19,569 bases of DNA from Verrucomicrobiota bacterium (GCA_023443985.1 JAEZSJ010000199.1:1-19569), one strand, 5' to 3'. Shown: positions 7,385-14,711, counted from the stretch's first letter. Notes: generated by a model not told the origin, from the sequence alone. A program made the numbers and translations.

Positions 7385-7481
7385 CGGAAGGGCGCGATAT
7401 GCAGGAGCGCCCACCCGGAGGCAATCGCGCATCCGCCGGCCGGAGGTGTTCACCGCGGCCCGAGATGCGGATGTGCCCGGG

Positions 7482-7655
7482 ATGCTCTCGCCGCGGCTGC
7501 GGGACCGGAACCGGAACTACAGCGCACGGATCGCGCGCCAGGAGGCCGACCGCACCCACCCGGAGTTCTGCGCGGTGCGACAAGCGGCGGCACGGGCCGA
7601 ACGCTCGGCCGCGCTGGTCGGCCTCGAGCTGGATCGCCTACGCGAATACTGGTGA
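7482..7655 (+). CDS. Small charged hypothetical protein (57 aa)
   Basis: This ORF fills most of the 305-base gap between dctM and miaB, on the opposite strand to both. The 57 residues are highly charged (arginine- and glutamate-rich), predicted almost fully helical, and end in LVGLELDRLREYW. About 49 of 57 codons end in G or C, the bias expected for coding DNA here, and no competing gene overlaps it. A GTG four codons upstream (7473) is an alternative start. There is no clear Shine-Dalgarno, but that is common in this window. I do not recognise a family. It could be a real small protein or a chance open frame in GC-rich spacer; the remaining bases 7385-7481 hold nothing I can name. Confidence 0.4.
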   Translation: MLSPRLRDRNRNYSARIARQEADRTHPEFCAVRQAAARAERSAALVGLELDRLREYW

Positions 7656-7689
7656 GCGTGCCGGGCGCCGGTGCGGCGGGCGGCGATGC

Positions 7690-9036
7690 TCAGCCCACAA
7701 TCTCGCCGTAGAGGGCGGCCGGCGTGGCGCGGTCGATGCGCACGGGCACGAGCCGGCCGATGTGCGACTCGTTGGCGGGGAAATGCACGACGCGGTTGAT
7801 GCGCGTGCGGCCCATGAAGCGGCGGCCGGCCTTGTCCGGACCCTCGACGAGCACCTCCTGCACCGTGCCGACCATCGCGGCGGTGCGGCGGCGCGAGTTG
7901 GCCTCGAGCAGGCGGAGCAGCTCCTGGTTCCGCGCCTCCTTCACGGTCTCGCCGACCGGGTCGCCCAGCTCGGCCGCGGGCGTGCCGGTGCGAACGGAGT
8001 ATTTGAAAACATAGGCCATGTCGTAGTCGGCCTCGGCGAAGAGCGCGGCAGTCTGGGCGAAGTCCTCGTCGGTCTCGCCGGGGAAGCCCACGATGATGTC
8101 GGTCGAGACGGCGAGGCCGGGGCGTGCGGACTTCAACGCCGCGACGATCTCGAGGTAGCGTTCGCGGGTGTAGGGGCGGTTCATCGCGGCGAGCAGGCGG
8201 TTGCTGCCGGACTGCACCGGCAGGTGCACGTGCTCGCAGAGCTTGGGCAGACGGGCGAAGGCGGCGACGAGGTCGTCCTTGAAACCGCGCGGGTGCGGCG
8301 AGGTGAAGCGGATGCGCTCGAGGCCCTCGACCCCGTTCACGCGCTCGAGCAGCTGCACGAACGGAGACACGCCACCGGTGTGCTGGTAGTCGCGTCTCCC
8401 GTAGCTGGTGACGATTTGTCCGAGCAGCGTGACCTCGCGCACGCCGCGCGCCGCGAGGTCGCGGCACTCGGCGACGATCTCGTTCATCGGGCGCGACCGC
8501 TCGTCGCCGCGTGTCTTCGGCACGATGCAGAACGCGCACTGCATGTTGCAGCCCTGCTGGATCGAGACGAAGGCGGTGACCTGGCGGTCGGCCAGCACAT
8601 GGTCGCGGATGGCGTTCTGCGAACCGGGCTCCTCGGCGGTGTCGACGATCGGCTGCGCGAGCGGGATGCCGGCCTCGCGGGCGGCGCGCAGGTTGTCGAG
8701 ATGGTCGGGGACGGCGTGGAACTTCTGCGTGCCGACCACGAGGTCGAGGTCGGGCAGGCGGTCGAGCAGCTCGGCGCCGCGGTTCTGCGCCATGCAGCCG
8801 AGGATCCCGAGCACGAACTCCGGCCGGCGGCGTTTGCGCACGGCGACGTTCTCCGCCTTCGCCAGCGCCTTCTGCTCGGCGAGGTCGCGCACGGAGCAGG
8901 TATTCAGAAGAAGGATGTCGCAGTCGTGCTCGTCGTCCACGATGCGGTAGCCGCGGGCGCGCAGCATCGCCGCCACGGCCTCGCTGTCGCGTTCGTTCAT
9001 CTGGCAGCCGTAGGTCTTGAGGTGGACGCGGTTCAT
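7690..9036 (-). CDS. miaB: MiaB, tRNA-2-methylthio-N6-dimethylallyladenosine synthase
   Basis: A 448-residue radical-SAM methylthiotransferase that adds a methylthio group to isopentenyl-A37 of tRNAs reading UNN codons, in the cytoplasm. The N-terminal UPF0004 domain carries Cys11 (KTYGCQMNERDS), Cys47 (NTCSVRD) and Cys81 (GILGCMAQ), the ligands of the auxiliary 4Fe-4S cluster. The radical-SAM cluster motif CNMQCAFC gives Cys163, Cys167 and Cys170, followed by IVPKTRG. Later motifs are HLPVQSGS, TDIIVGFPGET and a C-terminal TRAM domain (VLVEGP, GRTRINRVVHF). NMQCAFCIVP and the length are those of MiaB rather than MtaB or RimO. The ATG at 9036 begins directly at the conserved MNRVHLKTYGC. All catalytic cysteines are present. 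Confidence 0.97.
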   Translation of the reverse strand: MNRVHLKTYGCQMNERDSEAVAAMLRARGYRIVDDEHDCDILLLNTCSVRDLAEQKALAKAENVAVRKRRRPEFVLGILGCMAQNRGAELLDRLPDLDLVVGTQKFHAVPDHLDNLRAAREAGIPLAQPIVDTAEEPGSQNAIRDHVLADRQVTAFVSIQQGCNMQCAFCIVPKTRGDERSRPMNEIVAECRDLAARGVREVTLLGQIVTSYGRRDYQHTGGVSPFVQLLERVNGVEGLERIRFTSPHPRGFKDDLVAAFARLPKLCEHVHLPVQSGSNRLLAAMNRPYTRERYLEIVAALKSARPGLAVSTDIIVGFPGETDEDFAQTAALFAEADYDMAYVFKYSVRTGTPAAELGDPVGETVKEARNQELLRLLEANSRRRTAAMVGTVQEVLVEGPDKAGRRFMGRTRINRVVHFPANESHIGRLVPVRIDRATPAALYGEIVG

Positions 9037-9080
9037 GCGGCGGAGCGCGCCACGGTTGGCGGCGGGGTGGGGCCGTCAAA

Positions 9081-9097
9081 CGGAAACGCGGTTTCCG
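9081..9097 (-). terminator. Short perfect hairpin between the 79-aa gene and miaB
   Basis: CGGAAAC (9081-9087) pairs with GTTTCCG (9091-9097) around GCG. On the minus strand it lies about 85 bases after the 79-aa gene and about 45 before miaB, and is followed by TTTGACG. It may be an intrinsic terminator or a leader structure for miaB. Confidence 0.35.
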
Positions 9098-9182
9098 GTG
9101 GCCGGTGGGCTTGTGGGCCAGGGCGGAGGTCCGGCCATTCCCTGGGCGGGCCACGTCGCCGCCGGGGCCGACAGGGCACGCG

Positions 9183-9422
9183 CTACGTCATGCTCTCGTA
9201 CGCGTGGATCTCGCGGGCGTGGTCGGCCCAGCCGGGGAGCTGTGTCTGCCGGGCGGAGCGCAGGAGCAGGATTTCCTGCTGCATGGCGATCTCGCCGGCC
9301 TGCTGCATCACGCGGTTGAGGCCGGCGTAGATGATGTCGGCCGGGTCGATCTTGAGCTGTTCGGCGAGGCGCGCGAGCGGCTGAAACTCTTCCTGCTCGA
9401 GGTGAAGCTTGACCGAGTGCAT
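9183..9422 (-). CDS. 79-aa protein with ribbon-helix-helix-like N-terminus
   Basis: The start MHSVKLHLEQ is a short amphipathic strand. It is followed by two helices, EEFQPLARLAEQLKI and DPADIIYAGLNRVMQQ, the layout of CopG/Arc-type ribbon-helix-helix DNA-binding proteins. A second helical part (41-60) and a tail with Trp65 follow. The start at 9422 is fixed by GGAGGAG five bases upstream, the best Shine-Dalgarno in the window. It lies on the same strand as yqeY and miaB, 223 bases after yqeY and 146 before miaB. No toxin partner is adjacent, so an antitoxin role has no support. The protein may be a small regulator conserved in Verrucomicrobiota. The coding call is strong, the function is inference. 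Confidence 0.75.
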   Translation of the reverse strand: MHSVKLHLEQEEFQPLARLAEQLKIDPADIIYAGLNRVMQQAGEIAMQQEILLLRSARQTQLPGWADHAREIHAYESMT

Positions 9423-9427
9423 GCGGA

Positions 9428-9434
9428 CTCCTCC
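9428..9434 (-). promoter_or_regulatory. Strong Shine-Dalgarno of the 79-aa gene
   Basis: On the minus strand the seven bases read GGAGGAG with a 5-base spacer to the ATG at 9422. It decides the start and stands out because most genes in the window have no recognisable Shine-Dalgarno. Confidence 0.75.
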
Positions 9435-9645
9435 GGTTCGGGGTTGGGCGGGTCGGACGCCGCAACGTAGTCGCAACCCCTGCATCGGCAAACGCCGGCA
9501 GGTGTGGCTGCACGCCGCGAGCTGGGGAGCTGCGCTCGCGAGCGGCTCCACCGCAGATGCCAACGGGTGCTACGTGCGGCGGCTCCCCCCGAAAGGCAGC
9601 GCGAGTCGCCGCTCCGATCTGGAACGCGGACGCGTTCCCCCATGC

Positions 9646-10095
9646 TCAGGGCAGCTTGGCCTGGATGAGCTTGCTGACGGCGCCGAAGTCGATGAGGCCC
9701 GCCTGCGGGTGCTTCTTCAACGCGCCCATGACCTTGCCCATGTCCTTGCGGGAGGTGGCGCCGGTGCCGGCGATCGCCTCGACGATAAGGGCGTCGAGCT
9801 GGGCCTCGCTGAGGCCGGCGGGCAGGTATTTCTCGAGCAACGTGATCTCGTTGGCGTTGGCGGCGGCGAGCTCGGGCCGGCCGCCCTTCTCAAAGTCGGC
9901 CTTGGCCTCGGCGAGCGTCTTCACGGACTTGCGGAGCACGGCGGTGACGAGGGCGTCGTCGATCGGCTTGTTCTGGTCCATCGCGGCGCGCTGGATCGCG
10001 GCGTCGGCGGTGCGCAGGGCGAGCGCGGTGACGGAGTCGCGGGCTTTGAGCGCGGTGACGATGTCGGCGCGGAGTTGTTCGTAGATCTTCGACAT
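9646..10095 (-). CDS. yqeY: YqeY family protein (GatB/YqeY domain)
   Basis: A 149-residue cytosolic protein covering the whole YqeY family length. It has the helical N-terminal part (MSKIYEQLRADIVTALKARD) and the C-terminal GatB-like tail domain with EKYLPAGLSEAQLDALI (88-104), DMGKVMGAL and a final KLIQAKLP. The same domain ends the GatB subunit of glutamyl-tRNA amidotransferase, where it helps bind tRNA; the role of free YqeY is not settled. The family normally shows an N-terminal helix bearing KxxD(xx)xLRxL; here it reads ALKARDSVTALALRTADAAI, a good match. The gene is 75 bases downstream of the 124-aa unknown and on the same strand. No clear Shine-Dalgarno precedes the ATG at 10095. Confidence 0.93.
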   Translation of the reverse strand: MSKIYEQLRADIVTALKARDSVTALALRTADAAIQRAAMDQNKPIDDALVTAVLRKSVKTLAEAKADFEKGGRPELAAANANEITLLEKYLPAGLSEAQLDALIVEAIAGTGATSRKDMGKVMGALKKHPQAGLIDFGAVSKLIQAKLP

Positions 10096-10170
10096 GCCGC
10101 GGAGCGTGCGATCGGCGGCGGGCGAAGTCGAGGCGCCAGCGCGCGGTGGTCCGTGGCGGGCGCGTTCTGC

Positions 10171-10545
10171 TCAGGCGATCGGGCGCACGACCGAGCGGCC
10201 GCCCTGCTCGAACTTCACGGTCGAGGTCTCGCGGGCGCCCAGCTCGCGCAGCTTGCCGCAGGCGAAGTGGAGCGCGCCCTCGAGGTCGCGCAGCCGGAGC
10301 TCGAGGCTGACCCAGTGGATCGTGCCGTCGGTGCCCTGGACGGAGCCGCCGCCGGCGACGTGCCCGAGGCGGGCGAGCATGAGGGCGGCGTGCAGCGGCT
10401 TCTCGTATTTCCGGATACGACGATCGGCCATGAGCGCCTCGTCGATGCGGACGAAAACCTTGAAGCCGTCCGCCGGAGCGGCAGGTGGGCGGGGACGGGC
10501 GACGGGGCGGAAGGCCGCCGCGACCTTGTCGAGCAGGCTTTTCAT
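10171..10545 (-). CDS. Conserved-looking hypothetical protein (124 aa)
   Basis: I do not recognise this family. After a basic, proline-rich N-terminus (1-26) comes one compact alpha/beta domain: strand FKVFVRID (28-35), helix RKYEKPLHAALMLARLG, a glycine-rich turn VAGGGSVQGTDG, strand THWVSLELRL-like (75-85), helix DLEGALHFACGKLRELGA, and a last strand STVKFEQGG. A strand-helix-turn-strand-helix-strand order with a GGG turn suggests a small ferredoxin-like or ACT-like fold, as in several uncharacterised families; this is inference. There is no signal peptide or membrane helix, so it is cytosolic. It is the first minus-strand gene upstream of yqeY (75-base gap) and may share its promoter. It is divergent from the EamA gene across 188 bases. 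Confidence 0.7.
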   Translation of the reverse strand: MKSLLDKVAAAFRPVARPRPPAAPADGFKVFVRIDEALMADRRIRKYEKPLHAALMLARLGHVAGGGSVQGTDGTIHWVSLELRLRDLEGALHFACGKLRELGARETSTVKFEQGGRSVVRPIA

Positions 10546-10733
10546 GTTGGCGTGGGTTCGGGAGGAATCGGTAGCGGCACTACGGGGGGCGGGCGAGCCG
10601 GTAATCGACCAGAGGCGAAAGACGGTGACTCCGTGTAATCACCCCGGGCCGCGGCATGGAGCGGGTGGGGGCGAGTCCCGGGGCGCGGGAATCGATTGGC
10701 ATTCGGCGGGGCGCAGCGGCAGGTTGGCCGGTC

Positions 10734-11648
10734 ATGTCCGCCGCACCGTCGACCGTCGCACCCGCCAAGCCGCTCCAGGGCATCTTCGTCCTGCTCGGGG
10801 CGGTGGCCTGTTTCGCCTGCATGGATGCCTCGGCGAAGTGGCTCGGGCGGCGCGGAATACCGGCGCTCGAGGTGGCGGGGGTGCGTTACGCCGTCAGCTT
10901 GGTCGTGGCGGCGGCGGCGCTGCGGGTCTGGCGGCGGCCCGAGTTGCTGCGGTCGCGGCGACCGGCGCTGCAATGGGGCCGGGCGATCTGCCTGATCGGC
11001 TCGACGCTCGGCTGCTTCATCGCGGTGCGAAAGCTGCCGCTCACCCAGTTCACCTCGATCAACTTCTCGGCGCCGTTGCTCACGGCCTTGCTGGCCGGGC
11101 CGGTGCTCGGCGAACGCATCGGGCCGCGGCGGTTGGTGGCGGTGTGCGTGGGCTTCGCGGGGGTGCTCGTGATCACGCGGCCCTTCGGCGGGAGCTTTTC
11201 GGCGGCGATGGGTTTCGCGGTCCTTGCGGCGCTCTCGAATGCGTTCTACTTCCTGGCGACGCGCCTGATCGCGGCGCACGACCGCGCGGAGACGACGATG
11301 CTCTACACGAGCTTGGTCGGCACGCTGCTGGTCTCGCCGGCCGGGCTGGTGGGCTGGCGCACGCCTGCCGACTGGTCCACGTGGGCGGTGTTGCTCGGGC
11401 TCGGCGCGATCGGCGCGGCGGGACACTGGTTGCTCATCGTGGCGCACCGTCATGCGCCGGCGTCTACGCTGGCGCCGTTCTTCTACGCGCAGATCCTGGG
11501 CGCGGTGGCATTCGGGCTCGCCGTCTTCGGCGACGCACCCGACCGGTGGACAATCGTGGGTGGCGGGATCGTGATCGGATCGGGGCTCTACCTGCTCTAC
11601 CGGGAGCGGGTGCGGCAGAAGTTCCCGAGCGCCGATGTGTCCGCGTAA
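10734..11648 (+). CDS. EamA-family (drug/metabolite) transporter
   Basis: A 304-residue inner-membrane protein of the DMT superfamily with two EamA repeats and about ten helices. Repeat 1 begins with GIFVLLGAVACFACMDASAK and has the family element EVAGVRY at the end of the first loop; further on are LPLTQFTSINFSAPLLTALL and GERIGPRRLVAVCVGFAGVLVI. Repeat 2 ends with VFGDAPDRWTIVGGGIVIGSG. Such proteins usually export amino acids, nucleobases or other small metabolites; the substrate cannot be read from sequence. I preferred the ATG at 10734 to one at 10656 because the extra 26 residues are Gly/Arg-rich and not conserved in style. It is convergent with the response regulator, with only 31 bases between stops. 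Confidence 0.92.
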   Translation: MSAAPSTVAPAKPLQGIFVLLGAVACFACMDASAKWLGRRGIPALEVAGVRYAVSLVVAAAALRVWRRPELLRSRRPALQWGRAICLIGSTLGCFIAVRKLPLTQFTSINFSAPLLTALLAGPVLGERIGPRRLVAVCVGFAGVLVITRPFGGSFSAAMGFAVLAALSNAFYFLATRLIAAHDRAETTMLYTSLVGTLLVSPAGLVGWRTPADWSTWAVLLGLGAIGAAGHWLLIVAHRHAPASTLAPFFYAQILGAVAFGLAVFGDAPDRWTIVGGGIVIGSGLYLLYRERVRQKFPSADVSA

Positions 11649-11679
11649 TCGAGCGACCGCGACACGGGGCCGGCGCCGC

Positions 11680-12060
11680 TCAGACCGGCACCGCGGCGCG
11701 CGCGACGAGGGCCTCCTCGGCGGCGGCGCGAAGCTGGGCGAGGAGGAATGGCTTGGTGAGGACGCGCACGGCGTCGGGCCCGACGCGCAGCGACGCGGGC
11801 AGCTCCTCGCTCAGGCCGGTGATGAGGATGACGGCCGGCTCCTGCGGTTGCCCGCGGGCGGCTGCGATCACGGCGGCGCCGTTCACCCCTGGCATGCGGT
11901 AGTCGGTGATGACGAGGTCGAACGCCTGTTTCTCGAGCTCGGCCAAGGCTGCTTCACCCGAAGCCGCGGTGGTGACGGAGAAGCCGAACCGCGACAGGGC
12001 GGTGGAGACGCAAACGAGCACAGCGGGCTCATCGTCGACGAGAAGGAGCTTGGCGTTCAT
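11680..12060 (-). CDS. Single-domain response regulator (CheY-like receiver)
   Basis: A 126-residue stand-alone receiver domain. The acidic pocket is Asp9-Asp10 (LLVDDEP), the phosphoacceptor Asp53 (VITDYRMPGVNG), the switch threonine Thr81 (LITG) and the conserved lysine Lys103 (LTKPF). All key residues are present, so it should be phosphorylated. There is no output domain; such proteins act by protein contact, as in chemotaxis or phosphorelays. No histidine kinase or chemotaxis gene is in the window, so the partner is unknown. It lies 115 bases downstream of purT on the same strand, with two inverted repeats in the gap, and is probably transcribed separately. The C-terminus is alanine-rich, ending in LVARAAVPV. 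Confidence 0.93.
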   Translation of the reverse strand: MNAKLLLVDDEPAVLVCVSTALSRFGFSVTTAASGEAALAELEKQAFDLVITDYRMPGVNGAAVIAAARGQPQEPAVILITGLSEELPASLRVGPDAVRVLTKPFLLAQLRAAAEEALVARAAVPV

Positions 12061-12119
12061 CGCAAGAGGTTCGGGTTTGGGGGAAACGCGGACGCGCGGC
12101 GAACCGAAGTTGCCGACAG

Positions 12120-12145
12120 GTTGTTCACAACGCCGCCAGGCGGCG
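12120..12145 (-). terminator. Two abutting inverted repeats between purT and the response regulator
   Basis: GTTGTTCACAAC (12120-12131) is an inverted repeat. It touches CGCCGCCAGGCGGCG (12131-12145), a 6-bp stem with a 3-base loop. On the minus strand the GC hairpin comes first, about 30 bases after the purT stop, followed by TTGTGAAC. This could be a terminator for purT, and GTTGTTCACAAC could be an operator upstream of the response regulator. Confidence 0.35.
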
Positions 12146-12175
12146 CGGCCGGCGTGCAGCGTCCGCTTCGTCTCC

Positions 12176-13366
12176 TCAAGCGAAGGTGATTTGCACGGCG
12201 GCGGCGCCTTCCCGGGCGCGGGTGCGCGCCTCCTCGACCGTCTCGCCGGTGGCGACGACGACGCCCAGCCGGCGATGGCCGCGGCACTCGGGTTTGCCGA
12301 AGAGCCGCAGGTGCGTCTCCGGCACGGCGAGCGCGCGTTCGAGGCCGGAGAAGGCCGGCACGCCGTCGCCCTCGCCGAGCAAGGCGACGCTGAACGCCGG
12401 GCGCAGCAGCCGGATCGGCGGCACGGGCAGGCCGAGGATCGCACGCGCGTGGAGGGCGAACTCCGACCACTGCTGGCTGCCGAGCGTGACGAGTCCCGTG
12501 TCATGGGGACGTGGACTCACCTCGCTGAAGATGACCTCCTCGCCGCGCACGAAACACTCGACGCCGAAGATGCCCCAGCCACCCAGCGCGCCGACCACGG
12601 TCTTGGCGATCTCCTCGGCACGGGCGAGGGCGGCGGGCGACATCGGGCAGGGCTGCCAGCTCTCGCGGTAGTCGCCGTCGATCTGCACGTGGCCGACGGG
12701 CGGGCAGCACTGGATGCCGTTAGCGGCGGAGACCGTGAGCAGGGTGATCTCGTAGTCGAAGCGGATGAAGCCCTCGACGATGCAACGCCCGGCGCCGGAG
12801 CGGGCGCCCTCCTGGGCGTATTTCCAGCAACGTGAAAGATCCGCGGCGGACTTCACGACGCCCTGGCCGTGGCCGCTGGAGGACATGATCGGCTTGAGCA
12901 CACACGGGAAACCGAGCGCGCGGGCCGCCTCGCCGGCCTCGGCCTCGGTCGCCACGAAGCGATACGGCGAAGTGGGCAGCTTGAGCTCCTCGGCGGCGAG
13001 CCGGCGGATGCCCTCGCGGTTCATGGTCAGCTTCGCGGCGCGCGCGGTCGGCACGACGCGTTGACCCTGCAGCTCGAGTTCGACGAGCACATCGGTCGCG
13101 ATCGCCTCGATCTCCGGCACGATGAGGTCGGGCTGTTCCGCGGCGATCACGCGGCGCAGCGCGAGGGCGTCGAGCATCGGGAAGACATGGCTGCGGTGCG
13201 CGACCTGCATCGCCGGGGCGTGCTGGTAACGGTCGCAGGCGACGACCTCGCAGCCGAGGCGCTGCAGTTCGATCGCGACCTCCTTGCCGAGCTCGCCCGA
13301 GCCGAGGAGCAGGACGCGTGTGGCGCCGGCGGTGAGAGGAGTGCGGAGAGAACCGGGAGCAAACAT
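12176..13366 (-). CDS. purT: PurT, formate-dependent phosphoribosylglycinamide formyltransferase
   Basis: A 396-residue ATP-grasp enzyme that makes formyl-GAR from GAR, formate and ATP in purine synthesis, bypassing folate-dependent PurN. The N-terminal domain has LLLGSGELGKEVAIELQRLG (19-38), which binds substrate. The ATP-grasp core shows VLKPIMSSSGHGQGVV (156-171; the P-loop-like segment has His166 where E. coli has Lys), VEGFIRFDYEITLL (197-210) and the metal-binding EVIFSEVSPRPHDTG (277-291). The length equals the family (E. coli 392). The ATG at 13366 is chosen because the residues upstream are unlike the family. The 104-base gap to the divergent Spx-like gene must hold both promoters. 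Confidence 0.96.
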   Translation of the reverse strand: MFAPGSLRTPLTAGATRVLLLGSGELGKEVAIELQRLGCEVVACDRYQHAPAMQVAHRSHVFPMLDALALRRVIAAEQPDLIVPEIEAIATDVLVELELQGQRVVPTARAAKLTMNREGIRRLAAEELKLPTSPYRFVATEAEAGEAARALGFPCVLKPIMSSSGHGQGVVKSAADLSRCWKYAQEGARSGAGRCIVEGFIRFDYEITLLTVSAANGIQCCPPVGHVQIDGDYRESWQPCPMSPAALARAEEIAKTVVGALGGWGIFGVECFVRGEEVIFSEVSPRPHDTGLVTLGSQQWSEFALHARAILGLPVPPIRLLRPAFSVALLGEGDGVPAFSGLERALAVPETHLRLFGKPECRGHRRLGVVVATGETVEEARTRAREGAAAVQITFA

Positions 13367-13427
13367 GATCGCGTGAATGCTTCGGGGCGCAGCGTTCGGT
13401 GGCAAACCGGATTCGGGCGGCGGGAAC

Positions 13428-13464
13428 GCGTGGACTTGGCAGCGGTGGTGCGGGTCGTCCACGC
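13428..13464 (+). promoter_or_regulatory. Inverted repeat just before the Spx-like start
   Basis: GCGTGGAC (13428-13435) and GTCCACGC (13457-13464) are perfect complements separated by 21 bases, ending six bases before the ATG at 13471. The spacing would suit an operator for a dimeric regulator or an mRNA hairpin hiding the start, in the control region shared with purT. Confidence 0.3.
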
Positions 13465-13470
13465 TGCGGG

Positions 13471-13848
13471 ATGCCCTCCGCTCCGGCCGTGGTCTACACC
13501 TACCAACGCTGCAGCACCTGCCGCAGCGCCATACAATGGTTGCGCGCGCACAACGTCGCCTTCGAGGGGCGCCCGATCATCGAGCGTCCGCCGTCGCCCG
13601 CGGAACTGCGCCGGATGCTCGCGCTGCAACGCGGCGAATTGCGCCGGCTCTTCAACACCTCCGGGCTCGAATACCGCGCGCAGGGCCTGGCCGCGCGGCT
13701 CCCCACGCTGGGAGAGGCGGACGCGCTGACGCTGCTCGCCGGCAACGGTCGGCTTGTGAAACGGCCGTTCGTGCTCGGGCCCGACTTCGGGCTGGTCGGC
13801 TTCGATGCCGCGAAGTGGGCGGCCGTGGACTGGCCGAAATCGGGCTGA
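13471..13848 (+). CDS. Spx/ArsC-family thioredoxin-fold protein
   Basis: A 125-residue member of the ArsC/Spx/YffB family. It begins VVYTYQRCSTCRSAIQWL with Cys14 and Cys17 in a CXXC arrangement. Cys14 aligns with the catalytic cysteine of ArsC, while the pair resembles the redox switch of Spx. Also typical are LRRLFNTSGLEYRA (57-70), the C-terminal GNGRLVKRPFVLG (91-103, ArsC arginine region) and FDAAKWAAV. The length is normal (112-131 aa). Whether it reduces arsenate, acts as a thiol reductase or touches RNA polymerase like Spx cannot be decided; no arsB or arsR is nearby, which argues against an arsenic operon. It is divergent from purT and convergent with the HAD gene (48-base gap with a 5-bp GC hairpin at 13865-13877). 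Confidence 0.9.
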   Translation: MPSAPAVVYTYQRCSTCRSAIQWLRAHNVAFEGRPIIERPPSPAELRRMLALQRGELRRLFNTSGLEYRAQGLAARLPTLGEADALTLLAGNGRLVKRPFVLGPDFGLVGFDAAKWAAVDWPKSG

Positions 13849-13896
13849 ACGGCGGGTCGCCTTCTCCCCGGAGGGGACGCGCAGAATCGCTGTCCT

Positions 13897-14592
13897 TCAG
13901 CCGCGCAGCCGCGCCACCAGCGCGGGCAGCTCACGCAAGTTCGCCGCGGCGTGGAAACGTGGGCAGTCGGTCGGAGCGGGCACGTTCTCGTGCGCCCAAA
14001 TGAGCGGGTACGGGATGTGCACGCCGTGGCCGCCGAGCTCAAGGATGGGCAGGATGTCGGAGCGCAGGGAGTTGCCGATCATCAGGAAGCCCGTCGGTTC
14101 GATCTGATGGCGCGCGAGGATGCGGCGATAGGTGGCGACATCCTTCTCGGCGACGACATCGCAGTGCGCGATGTGCGGGGCGAGACCGGAGCGTTCGAAT
14201 TTGCGCTCCTGGTGGCGGAGGTCGCCCTTCGTGATCACGATCAGGCGGAAGTCGGTGGCGAGCGCGGCGACGGTCTCGGCCGCTCCGTCGAGGAGTTCGA
14301 CCGGGTGGGCGAGCATGTCCTTCGCCATCTCCACGAGCGCGCGGAGTTCCTGGGCGGGAATCTTGCCGGCGGAGAGATCGATCGCCGTCTCGATCGCGGA
14401 GAGGGCGAAGCTCTTCACGCCGTAGCCAAAGAGGTCGAGGTTGCGCATCTCGGTCGCGTAGAGCGCCCGCTCGACCGTCTTGGGATCGTGGTAACGCGCG
14501 AGCAGCTCCTGGAAGCGGCGGTGGTAGTCCTCGAAGAGCGTCTCGCTGTGCCAGAGCGTGTCGTCGGCGTCGAAGCCGATCGTGGTGATCAT
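13897..14592 (-). CDS. HAD-superfamily hydrolase (subfamily IA phosphatase)
   Basis: A 231-residue phosphatase with all four HAD motifs: I, FDADDTLW with nucleophile Asp8 and acid/base Asp10; II, VITKGD with Thr121; III, Lys150 (AEKDVATYRRIL); IV, IGNSLRSDI with Asp179. The segment 15-100 is a helical type I cap, as in phosphoglycolate phosphatase and nucleotidases. Residues IPYPLIWAHE near 193-202 follow motif IV. The physiological substrate is unknown. The Met at 14592 starts two residues before the first strand, leaving no room for alternatives. It is divergent from the coiled-coil membrane protein across 119 bases. Confidence 0.93.
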   Translation of the reverse strand: MITTIGFDADDTLWHSETLFEDYHRRFQELLARYHDPKTVERALYATEMRNLDLFGYGVKSFALSAIETAIDLSAGKIPAQELRALVEMAKDMLAHPVELLDGAAETVAALATDFRLIVITKGDLRHQERKFERSGLAPHIAHCDVVAEKDVATYRRILARHQIEPTGFLMIGNSLRSDILPILELGGHGVHIPYPLIWAHENVPAPTDCPRFHAAANLRELPALVARLRG

Positions 14593-14711
14593 GCGCGGCG
14601 AGTGTGGCCCCGGCGGCGCGTTGGTCGAGTAATGAGTCCCGCTGGCTCGGGATCCGGACCGCTCGCCACGGCCGGATTGCACCGCGCGGGCGGGGCGGCC
14701 TCGCTGGCTGG

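Noticed and set aside
5720..7711. 663-codon plus-strand open frame opposite the TRAP gene
   Set aside because: Antisense to DctQM; composition is extremely Arg/Glu/His-rich with no fold signature, as expected for a shadow frame.
7399..9330. 643-codon plus-strand open frame opposite miaB
   Set aside because: Antisense to miaB, whose catalytic motifs are intact; low-complexity Ala/Val/His/Glu-rich shadow.
9423..9645. Possible tRNA or structured RNA in the spacer upstream of the 79-aa gene
   Set aside because: I looked on both strands for a T-loop GGTTCGA-type element, acceptor pairing and an anticodon arm and found no consistent cloverleaf. Only the Shine-Dalgarno is clear.
10546..10733. Riboswitch in the divergent spacer between the 124-aa gene and the EamA gene
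   Set aside because: Only a 5-bp GGTGA/TCACC stem is visible; no conserved aptamer core was recognisable.
10094..11902. 602-codon plus-strand open frame across the 124-aa gene and the EamA gene
   Set aside because: It runs out of frame through the well-supported EamA gene; no membrane helices or motifs.
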